From Luzula sylvatica (Eukaryota > Streptophyta > Magnoliopsida > Poales > Juncaceae): 64,000 nucleotides of DNA. Location of the stretch: positions 20,844,414 to 20,908,413 of the forward strand of contig OX326958.1 of the NCBI GenBank assembly GCA_946800325.1, written 5' to 3'. The notes under the pieces are model-generated. The model had not been told where the DNA came from and searched no databases. It was given only the letters and a program-made list of their open reading frames with translations. This document shows positions 12,371 to 21,809 of the stretch, one piece after another; positions within the stretch are counted from its first letter, which is position 1, and every line of letters starts with the position of its first letter. Made by a program: the position numbers and the translations under genes.

Positions 12371-12765
12371 GCACGAGTCAAGCAAACGAGAGAGGAGAAA
12401 GATGTTAGGTGGGACTTGGGAGAGAGAGGGAATGGAAGGAATATATAACATATAATTTAGGGTTTCATGAGAACAAAGGTAGTGATTGCACTGGTACGTA
12501 ATAGGGTTGTTATTCATTGTACCGGTACATAATATACTTTGCCATTTGGCTGTTTAGCCTCCCGTCGCCAACGACTCTGTCAACTCCACGTGGCCATCAC
12601 GTGGATCTACCACGTGTCATGCAAATGAACCGTCCGATTTGTTAAACAAGAACTTTGTGGAGTTTTGTGATTCGAAAAAACAAAGCCTCACAATCGACCA
12701 AATGGGCCACTTAATTGGTGTTCTCTACATTTGGAGTCTATTTTTTGATGAGGCCATATACAGTA

Positions 12766-12991
12766 CTCCTTATTTCCCCAACACCCTCTATATTATTAAT
12801 TAATGGCTAATTATTGAAATAATTAACAAAAATACATCCGATTAACAGTTAATTAATATATAATTAAAATACATATGTATTAATAATTCTTAATTAATAT
12901 TAATTAAATGTTAATTGAATATACTTTTGTTAATTATCATGTTAATTAATCACTAATTAATGATTAATTGGTGTGGTGGGGAAATGAGGGG
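12766..12991. mobile_element. Stowaway-like MITE upstream of the NAC gene
   Basis: 226-bp AT-rich element flanked by TA at 12764-12765 and 12992-12993. Its terminal inverted repeats are CTCCTTATTTCCCCAACACC on the left and its imperfect complement ending CCCCTCATTTCCCC on the right. TA duplication and a CTCC start fit Tc1/mariner-type Stowaway MITEs. It lies about 520 bp upstream of the NAC start. Confidence 0.6.
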
Positions 12992-12993
12992 TA

Positions 12994-13435
12994 TGATATA
13001 ATTATCCTTTTTTGATGTCTCCTTGTCTCAATAATATGTCTATCCACATAATTACAGATTCTTTCTTTATGCATGAACTTGACCATATTTTGCTTATCTA
13101 AATTCTAAACTATTCGTGAAATGGATGGATTGATTGATAGCTAATTGAAGTTGGAAATCATACAAATTTTGCTGATAATTTGAGTGTTTTGTTATTATAG
13201 TAAAAAAAATGACAAAATCAAATATTTGCAAGAGTGATGATTTCAATGATCCAAATAGTTTACCTTATTCCTTTAGGAAAATTATGTCATCGGTATAATT
13301 AACCAAAGCAGATTGACGATAAACAAGAAAAAAATTGTCACTATTCTTGTTTAATTAATAAAATGATGACATTGATAGAAAAAAAGTTAGGTGGTTAAGC
13401 TATATAATTAGATAGGACCTAGGGGTACATTTCAT

Positions 13436-13523
<88 letters not shown>

Positions 13524-14678
13524 GAAATTAAAGAATTGATTGATAGAGACGAGATTAGTCCATTCCAAAAATAATTATGAAAGAGATAATATAATTTCCA
13601 CATCATATATAACTATTATTCAAAAGAAACTTGAAAACTACCTTGATTTTAGTTTGAAGTTTCGTTTTGTGATATTTCAACAATCAATAAACCAAACATA
13701 CTATTCAATTTGTTCATCTCATAAAACATTAATTAAGTACAAAAATAATTGAAATATAGTTTGTCTGATACTTGTGATTTGATAGTACGAATGACTGTCT
13801 CTTTCAAAGCAACCCTTTTGAAGTTGATATATTGCATAGTTAAATTGGATAAATTACAGGTAGCCCCCTAGAAATACATTCATTTGAAGTTTGAGATGAA
13901 ATGATCAAACGAACCTTGTCAAATTAATGATTACTCATATGATCATATCACAATCAACAATTTGCTTTTTTTCATTTTTCATTTTCCTTTAGTGAAATCC
14001 AGTTGTGTTTTTTAACGGTTCAAAATTCAAATGCTCTCTCCTTTTCAATGACGTATTAATTGATTGATCTATTATATATTTTTTTGTATTGGAAGAGAAT
14101 TGGAAATTTTAGGACCCTAAAAAGGAGAAGGAATTAAACAACCAAACAAATTAGAAAAATACAAAAATAAACAAGACTAAATAATTGATTTAATGACTTC
14201 AATTCAATTCTACAAATGGCGGCTTGTTTCATGATTTCATCAAAATTTTCAAGTTGTTAATTATTTTAATATATTTTAGGTGCAATTTCGAGTGTACCCC
14301 TGAAAAATCTCAAAATATCAAGCATACCCCCTACAAAATGGGAAATCTCATGAATACCCATGTAAAATAGTGAAAATAGTGAAAATAATTGATATTAAAA
14401 GTCAAAATATTAGATCAAACGCATGGCTTTTTAGACTAGATATAGATATTGATATTGATAGGAATTTCCTATGAACATAATGCATAAATGAAATATATGG
14501 TGTCCATCAGAGACCTTAACAACATAGCATGCTATTTTCATCTTACTTCCTTAAACACATGACATGGTTAAGTTAATCTCAATTTACAAATGTTTAGTAC
14601 CAATGTTCAGTAGGTGCACAAATTAAAAATTGGTGAAAATACATTTTGGAAAGTCAAAGTTAGGATTTTCTTAATCTC
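12994..14678. other. Intergenic AT-rich region with TA microsatellite
   Basis: No gene. Contains the long TA repeat listed separately and, at about 14280-14400, a diverged copy of the CATGAATACCC/GGGGTA repeat family also seen in the DOT2 intron. The remainder is featureless AT-rich sequence. Confidence 0.4.
13438..13520. repeat. TA dinucleotide microsatellite
   Basis: About 83 bp of uninterrupted TA repeat. It is self-complementary and probably length-variable. Confidence 0.95.
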
Positions 14679-16498
14679 AATTTACCCTCTCTTAAGTTTA
14701 AATTACATATTTACCCTTCTTAAAATTTGTTGGTTCAAATTTCCTAATGGTTTGATTATTTCAAAACACTGTCATTACTAACGTTTACATCGAGAAAATG
14801 TGTAGGATAACGCAGGTACGACACGAAGATGATGAAGAGCTTCGAAGTCACAAGAAGCACAACAAGAGAAGATTAGAAGGAAGGCCCTTGAAGCATATCA
14901 AGAATCAAGATGTCGAAGCCTTCCGTGAGTGGGATTCGCCACAAATAAACCGTAGGTAGAAACCAAGTAGATCTCAAGTAAAATCATGTTCAAATAACAA
15001 AGAGTTTAATCAAGGAAGAAGTGCGTTCTGAACGAACTCCAAGTCCGTTCAGAACGGACTTACCACATATCAAAATACCATCTCTTGATTGAACTACCCT
15101 TGTCACAGGATTGTGTGCGTTCGAACGAACAAACATGTACGTTCGAACGAACAAACATATACGTTCGAACGGACACTTAGAATCCGTTCACCCACAATTT
15201 AAGTGCGTTGAACGGACTTTCATCACTGAACAAACTGAAGGAAATACAGTTTTGGATCAACGCTAAAATGGTACGTAGGACAAACGAACGTACGCGTTCG
15301 TGGGCATACGAAACAGATTAGTATAACTGGTATAACTTTCAGTAGGAAACTCCGATTTGAATGGTTCAAATTGGGTTAGTTAGATAATGAGATTATCTAG
15401 AACTTTCATGTTGTAATATATTTCATTTGAGCGAAGTATCAGTGTCGTTCTAATGGAATACCGAAAGGGTGCGACAGTTTGACATACAGTAAAACGGTCG
15501 TAACTTTCGGGTCCAAACTCCAATTGGGCTGGCCAAAATTGGGTTGGAAAGATAATAAGATTATCTACAACTTTCGTAAATGTTTAAAGTCGGTTGGAAC
15601 GATTTAATATTTTCGTTCTGACAGAATACTGAAAGGGTGTATGCAGTTTTCTGTTTGAAAAAGTGTAGAGAAGATATACATACCTTTTGGCCCATCCTTA
15701 TCCTATGGAGTATATATATGATGTTTCTCTCTCTCTCATCAGTCGAACTTGATAAGGTTTTTAACCAGGAAATTAATGGAGTTAATCTAGAATTAATCCA
15801 GAAATTAAGAGACTCTAATCACTTGATGAAATAGTGCGAAGAGATTGAGAGAAAGAAAAAAGAGGAGAAAAAAGTTTTCTCCGTCTAGAGAATCAAAACG
15901 CAATCATGCAAGTTCGCCGGTGCATCGTCTAGGCAGGTGCATCCGCAACCGATGTGTTACGACTCACGGTGGATACGGGTAGAGGAGCGACACATGTGGC
16001 TCTTCGTTGTGATCAAACCGGAGAAGTAAACGAGTAACGGGCTGTGGAAGCATGCGGGCATGGAACGCATAAACAACCCGAGGCGTGTCGAAACGGTAGG
16101 AGACGTCCGGTATGGGACGTACGGGCTAGTCACCAACGTGACACCGAAAGAAGAGAAGGATGAGAGCGATCAACCCGTCGTGCGTGATCAATTTCACGCT
16201 GGTAATCGTCTATCCTACTTTGCATCGTACCCTCGATATCGAAGCGTGATCTTGGATTATGGGAACCGGACCGGGCCTTCATATCCGCTGCGCGGGCCCA
16301 GGGTCGGGTGAATTTCCTGCACAAACAAAAGGCAATGTATAATTGAGTTCGTTCTGAACGGACTTTGTCCGTTCAAACGGACTGACAAATGTACTTGCAC
16401 GTTATTTTGAAACGGCTAGTACAAACTACAAGTGCGTTCAGAACGAACATTGTGCGTTCTAACGGACTTGCAGTTTTCTGAAGGATTTCTATAGAGAG

Positions 16499-16508
16499 TA
16501 TAAATAGA
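16499..16508 (+). promoter_or_regulatory. TATA box of LTR-like copy 1
   Basis: TATAAATAGA, conserved exactly in the inverted copy at 62197-62206. It sits downstream of the palindrome array, where a U3 promoter would be. The following CT- and CA-rich leader resembles a plant transcription start region. Confidence 0.55.
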
Positions 16509-17058
16509 ATCCTTCAAGGACCTTTCTCTATCACTTCTTCACTTTCACACATTCAAATACAAAAGAGAGAAACCCTAAAGCTGTGATTATCTATATCCAT
16601 TGATAGCTTGAGAAACCCTTTTTAGATCATTGATCTACTTTCAATATCCTCCACTAATCGTTTCCCACTCACGTGACCGATCACGTTGTAGCTCGATTAG
16701 TGAAAATTGTAATAGGCTAGTGCAACTACTTGTAAAGAGCCTAAGCTATAGATCGATAGAAAGCGTGTAAATCGATCTAGGCAAAACCTTGTAATCGAGT
16801 GAGTTGGAATTCAATCGAAAGCCAAAAAGAGGCGCAAGGCATTCCCGGAGACGTAGGTACTCGCAACTAATTGAGTCGGTCAATTAAGCGAGTAAAGGGT
16901 GAGTTAAGGCTACGTAGCAACCACCTACCGAACTTCGTTAAAAAACATCTTGTGTTCAAGTGTTTACGGTATCATCTAATTTATTTAAATTATTATTAAT
17001 TCCGCATAGTAAATTAGGTAATTAGCTAAAGTAATTGTACGGTAAATTACCAAATTAA

Positions 17059-17074
17059 CCCCCCCCCCCCCCCC
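17059..17074. repeat. Poly-C tract
   Basis: Run of about 16 C within the LTR-like element, corresponding to the shorter CCCCC stretch (AGAGGGGG) in copy 2. Probably a slippage expansion. Confidence 0.8.
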
Positions 17075-17685
17075 TCTAGGTAAGAATTAACCAACAAAAT
17101 TAAAATATCATATTTACCCTTTCCTAAATCTAAAATATCATTTTTACTCAAAAATTAAAAACCATCTAATTTTACGTTAAAATTAACGGTCAACTATTTT
17201 ACCATTTACATATTTACCCTTCGAAAATTCAAATTATCATATTTACCTTTTTAAAAATAAAAATATCATATTTATCCAAAGAATATAACGATGTAATCTC
17301 ATAGATAATCATTCTACCAATCTCAAATGACAAAAACAAAAATGTTAAAAATAAAACTTCATTACAAAAATATAACAAAAACTAAAAGTATTATTTAATT
17401 GTTGGGCGTGATTTCTTCTTGTCGAGTGAGTAAGAGTACATATGTTACTTTTATTATTGAGAGAGTAAATATGATATTTTTATTTTTATAGGGATAAATA
17501 TAATTTCGGATTTTTAGAAGGATAAAATAATAATATTAAATATTGACCGTTAAGTTTAACGGAGAAATTTGATGGGTTTTAATATTTGGGTAAATATGAT
17601 ATTTTAGATTTATGAAAGGGTAAATATGATATTTTAATTTTAAGAAGGGTAAATATGTAATTTTAAATTTAACAAGGGTAAATAT

Positions 17686-18300
17686 GTAAATCCCTCTTTC
17701 TTTATTTATGTTTTTGGTACAAGTCAAACATACAAGTGGTGAGCAAAAATCAAGTTGCATAATACAATATATGCAAAGCTAATCATGCATCTAATTCAAT
17801 TCTAATAATATTTTAATAGGGCCTATATTCCAAAAATGTCATACTCAAAATCTAGGATTATCTCCATAGCATAAAAAAGATGATGTGTTCTCAAGGGCAG
17901 ACTAGATTGAATTTTTTTTAATTGACCAGATATGCAAATGTTTACTCAGCATTTTTTAATTAAATGCCTAATTTCCAATCAAGAAACTTTAATATACCTC
18001 AAAAAAATAAGTTTACATAAAGTTGTTTTTGAGAATTTTGTAGGGGGGTAATATGAAATTTTCCAAAAATCATCTTGTAATTTTTTAAAATTTAGTAGGT
18101 TTGAAGTAGGCAAAGGTAAGATAGGTACATTTTATTTTATTTTATTGAAAAAAAAGATAGGTACATTTTAGCTAACTAACAAGGAGATTAATTTGTCAAA
18201 CACGCAAGTTTAAAAGTCAGGTTTTGACTTAATCCAGGTAAATTATATAATTTTCGTTCTCACTCGTGCGATTTTATTTTTTTCTGCTTATCTAAATAAA
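17686..18300. other. Intergenic AT-rich sequence
   Basis: No gene or clear element. Ordinary AT-rich sequence with small poly-A and poly-T runs. Confidence 0.35.
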
Positions 18301-18359
18301 GATTATTATGAAAGTGCCGATATTTAGAGGGCTATGTGGATGAGGGTTATATTTCAAAG

Positions 18360-18770
18360 AGGAAAATTTCGAGGATAAAATGGTAATGGTATAAATAACT
18401 ATTTACCACCAGCTTCAAAAAAAATTTATTTACCACCATTAAATGAAAATTTTATCATTTGTATTGCTACATAAACATATTATTAATATAACTTGTTTTA
18501 CAAAATTTAAGTTGTTTTGACGATATTTTCTCTAAAATACTCAAAATTGGATAACAAACGATACATATTTATAAAAAAAAACAAGTCTTACAAAATTAAT
18601 TGTTAAATAATATTTCAAATTTTGACCTTCGTAATTTAATGATATACATAATTATGTTGATGTAATTCAAGAAGATCGATCTCATAAACTGTGTAAATAA
18701 TAATAATAATAATATTATGTAAATAATTATGTTGATGTAATTCAAGAAGATCGATCTAATAAAATATGTA

Positions 18771-18808
<38 letters not shown>

Positions 18809-18830
18809 GAGGGGTAATCGAGTCGTTCAA
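18360..18830. repeat. Dispersed repeat block X, copy 1
   Basis: Strongly similar to 23880-24310, sharing words such as AAGTTGTTTTGACGAT, TTTTCTCTAAAATACTC and GAGGGGTAATCGAGT. It contains a tandem duplication of about 76 bp (TTATGTTGATGTAATTCAAG at about 18652 and 18728) and an expanded AAT microsatellite. Confidence 0.7.
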
Positions 18831-18869
18831 CCACTGATTACCGATTAATCTCCGATTAATCGTCGGCAT

Positions 18870-19000
18870 TTTTACAAGATTGATCCCAAGATTAAATAGG
18901 TGGTGCTAATCCTTAGCTTAAATCAAAGCTCATGGGTTCGACTCCTGCCTTGGAATTTTAAGCCTTTATTCACATTTTCTATATAAACGAGTTCAAGTAT
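18870..19000 (+). mobile_element. Possible tRNA-derived SINE head
   Basis: A perfect pol III B box, GGTTCGACTCC (about 18934), lies about 40 bp after an A-box-like TGGTGCTAATCC. No tRNA cloverleaf forms. This layout is typical of tRNA-related SINEs, but I see no second copy or poly-A tail, so it is tentative. Confidence 0.3.
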
Positions 19001-19735
19001 TTCAACCCTTATTTTGTTTCATATTTTCTTTGTGTATATTTATTCGTGTAGTGAATCACCATGAATTTCATAAATACTACACAACTCATCACATAGACTA
19101 CAAATAAAATACAATAATATATCATCATGGTTACATAAAAAATAACGAAGAACACAAATATTTCAACTAATTCAAACTATATTATTTTGTTAGTAGATCA
19201 TCATGATTATATAAAAGATAACAAAAAAACATAAATTTGAACTAACATGAAGATTAAACATAAAATATATTGAGTTGTAGAAATGAACTGACACCAAGAT
19301 TAAATATTTTTTATTTAATATAAAATTCAACAATCCAATGCAAAATCCATCAGATGTAATGTATCTTTCTAAAAAAAATAATGTATCTGTCTAAATATAT
19401 ATTTTTATTAAATATGTCTCAATATAATATTTACTTATGCCAAATATATAGTTTTACATATTTCATTTATCAAATTGAATTTTATCTTGAATTAATTGAT
19501 TCGTGAGAATTTTGGTTTCGATAACACATTTCTATAAGATATGTTTGCATGGTTCTCTACAAGAATAACTATGATATATGAGTAAATATATTATGTAATC
19601 ACTAAAAATATCTTAAAATACACATTACCTTCTTCTTTTTGATTCTATGGTATTTGTCAGAAGTCAGATATTCTTCTGATTTTAATAATAGATAATTTAA
19701 ATTCCTAAGCATGAAACATATTTAATTGTATACAT

Positions 19736-19985
19736 CAATGTTTTAAATAGCGTGCAGCGGCATGCAGCGTTTTGACGTTTAATTTAGCGTTTAGCGTTAG
19801 CGGGCGATATAGCGCCGCTTCACCATCACAGCGGATTTTTGATCGAAATTATTATTTTTATAATACTACAATACAAATATAAATATAAATTAGCGGTCCA
19901 ATATTATAAATAAAATTATGTTGAATGCATATTTATATCAACCTCGCAAACTAACATAAATTAAAATTCATCTCTAAGAAAAATA

Positions 19986-20024
<39 letters not shown>

Positions 20025-20104
20025 TTTTGTTTTTCTTTTTATTATTGTAATTATAATAAGGCTATTAATAGTTGTTGTTGATGTTGTTATTATCTTATTT
20101 TTCC

Positions 20105-20154
<50 letters not shown>

Positions 20155-20191
20155 TAATAATAATAATAGTAAGTATGCTTATTATTATTAC

Positions 20192-20228
<37 letters not shown>

Positions 20229-20655
20229 TGTATCGTTGTCATTATTATTATTATTATTAAATAACAATAATTATTATTTTATACTAATAATATTAATTAT
20301 TATTATTATTGTTATTATTATTTAGTACCAATAATAATAATAACAATAATAATTATAATAATAATTATTATTAATATTATTACTATTATTTAATAACAAT
20401 TATTATTATTGTGTAATGATAATAGTGATTATTATTTAATAACAACAACAACAACAACAATAATAATAATAATAATCATCATCATCACGTTATAGCGCCG
20501 CTACGGACGCTATAATTGAACGCTTCAACGCTATAGCGGTCCGCTATAGCGTTGCAGCGGAACAAAATGCTATAGTGCTATATTCCGAAACGATGCATCG
20601 TTTGCCTCCCAAAACCCGCTATAGCGGCGCTACAGCGCCACTATTTAAAACACTG
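19736..20655. mobile_element. Non-autonomous hAT-type element
   Basis: 920 bp flanked by the 8-bp duplication GTATACAT (19728-19735 and 20656-20663). Ends are CAATGTTTTAAATAG and the complement of CTATTTAAAACACTG, i.e. CARTG starts, as in hAT transposons. Subterminal regions are rich in GCGCTATAGCG-type palindromic words. The interior is a long composite TTA/AAT microsatellite (about 19988-20475) with no coding. Related repeat copies at 23490 and 47905 show the unoccupied site. Confidence 0.75.
19988..20475. repeat. Composite TTA/AAT microsatellite
   Basis: Several long TTA and AAT runs in alternating orientation separated by short unique words, ending in AAC and ATC repeats. The opposed runs can pair with each other. 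Open frames here are low-complexity artefacts. Confidence 0.9.
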
Positions 20656-21360
20656 GTATACATAATTGATTACATAATAGCCGTTATAACAAATTCATAA
20701 AACAAAAAGACATGTGAGTATAATATGTATGAGTTATCATTGAAATGATGTGAGTTACCTTTCGTACAAGGATGATAACAAACTTAATTTCGACTATTCA
20801 TATTTGTTAGAATCTTCTAAATTTTCAAATTTCAATCCACAAAATTAGAATTATTTTTTTCACGAAGGGATTCAGTTACATAGAGTTCTTATGAAATATT
20901 AGGGCCTGTTTGGCAAGTGGAATTAGTAGAGTGGAATTTGATTATAAGGTGGAGGGAAAAAAAATTCTGGAATTAGTAATTCCATAGTTTGTTTGGATGA
21001 CTAAATAACAAAATGCTGGAAAGTATAATTCTTTGTTTGGTTTGAAATTCTGGAATTAGTATTTTTTGTTTGGAGTATCGAATATTTTGGAATTATGGTA
21101 ATTATGAATATTAAATTATGGTGAATTTTTGGTGAAGGGCATTATAGTAAATTATGTGAATATTTACATTATTTTTCTTCAAACTAAAATCATAAAATTC
21201 ATAATATTATAAGTAAATTCACAAAACACAATTTTAAACATAAACAACATAATAATGTTCGCACAAAACAATACAACATCAAAAGTAAATTATTGTTAAA
21301 CTTTTTGATAGTAGTAATTATTTTGGTAAGAATATATATTTATATATTCTTACAAAAAGT

Positions 21361-21414
21361 TTAACAATACAAAAATATTTTCGATCCTAAATTACTTAAT
21401 TCCAAGGAAAACTC

Positions 21415-21465
<51 letters not shown>

Positions 21466-21809
21466 CTCCATCACGAAGGTAATGAAACATGCACCAAGAG
21501 TCTCGTGTATCAAAAAATGATGGAGAGCGGATTGTAATTGCGGCTTTGAGTACGAATCTGATAACTTCTTTAGTTCTTCCCACATGTTCGGCGAAATTTG
21601 ATGAGACTTAGGCTTGCTAATAGTTTGTACGAGATCTCCAACGTAATTGGTCAAATCATCCGTAGTTCTTTTTCTTTTTTTCGACCCCGAAGTAGTCGAG
21701 TTGGAGATTGGGGTTCTAGATTCCTCTTCAACATCATCTAAATTGACCGCATCATACGGACTGTTCTCTTTCTTGAATTACTTTGGTTTGAAGTACCTTC
21801 GAACTCCAT
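21361..21809 (-). pseudogene. Element-encoded protein remnant, unrecognised
   Basis: Minus-strand coding-like sequence starting at ATG 21809 (MEFEGTSNQ). A frame change near 21750 is followed by a basic, NLS-like stretch GSKKRKRTTDD and a helical segment LTNYVGDLVQTISKP through SKPQLQSALHHFLIHETLG. A 43-base C run (21421-21463) then gives poly-Gly. It may derive from the DNA-binding (Myb/SANT-like) ORF that accompanies Harbinger transposases, but I cannot identify the domain. It is broken by the frame change and the homopolymer. Confidence 0.4.
21421..21463. repeat. Poly-C tract of 43 bases
   Basis: Uninterrupted C homopolymer inside the Harbinger-type element. It is unusual in this AT-rich window, prone to length error and could form i-motif or G-quadruplex structures. 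Confidence 0.9.

Larger units (their letters stand above)
14728..17096 (+). mobile_element. LTR-like element copy 1 (solo-LTR form) with palindrome array
   Basis: 2369 bp with ends TGTTGGTT and AACCAACA, flanked by a perfect 5-bp duplication AAATT (14723-14727 and 17097-17101). TG..CA ends plus 5-bp duplication are the LTR-retrotransposon signature. No internal coding, primer site or second LTR is seen, so a solo LTR is the simplest reading. A TATA box at 16499, about 600 bp before the end, suggests the + orientation. Palindromes built on CGTTCGAACG or CCGTTCAGAACGG cluster at 15020-15200 and 16345-16470. Between them lie two diverged copies of a roughly 175-bp repeat (about 15310-15640) and GC-richer sequence to 16320, absent from copy 2 and perhaps a nested insertion. 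The end contains CCCCCTCTAGGTAAGAATTA, shared with copy 2. Confidence 0.72.
14679..17685. repeat. Foldback element, left arm split by an LTR-like insertion
   Basis: The left arm (14679-14727 plus 17097-17283) and right arm (about 17458-17685) are inverted copies built from repeats of words like ATATCATATTTACCC. They flank a loop of about 175 bp. Without the nested LTR-like element the structure would be about 640 bp. No coding. RNA from it could form a long duplex. Confidence 0.7.

Noticed and set aside
16060..16324. Open frames on both strands in GC-richer sequence
   Set aside because: Lie within LTR-like copy 1, have no recognisable domain, and overlap each other on opposite strands.
19974..20267. 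Poly-Asn/Tyr/Ile open frames on both strands
   Set aside because: Translations of TTA/AAT microsatellite inside the hAT-type element.
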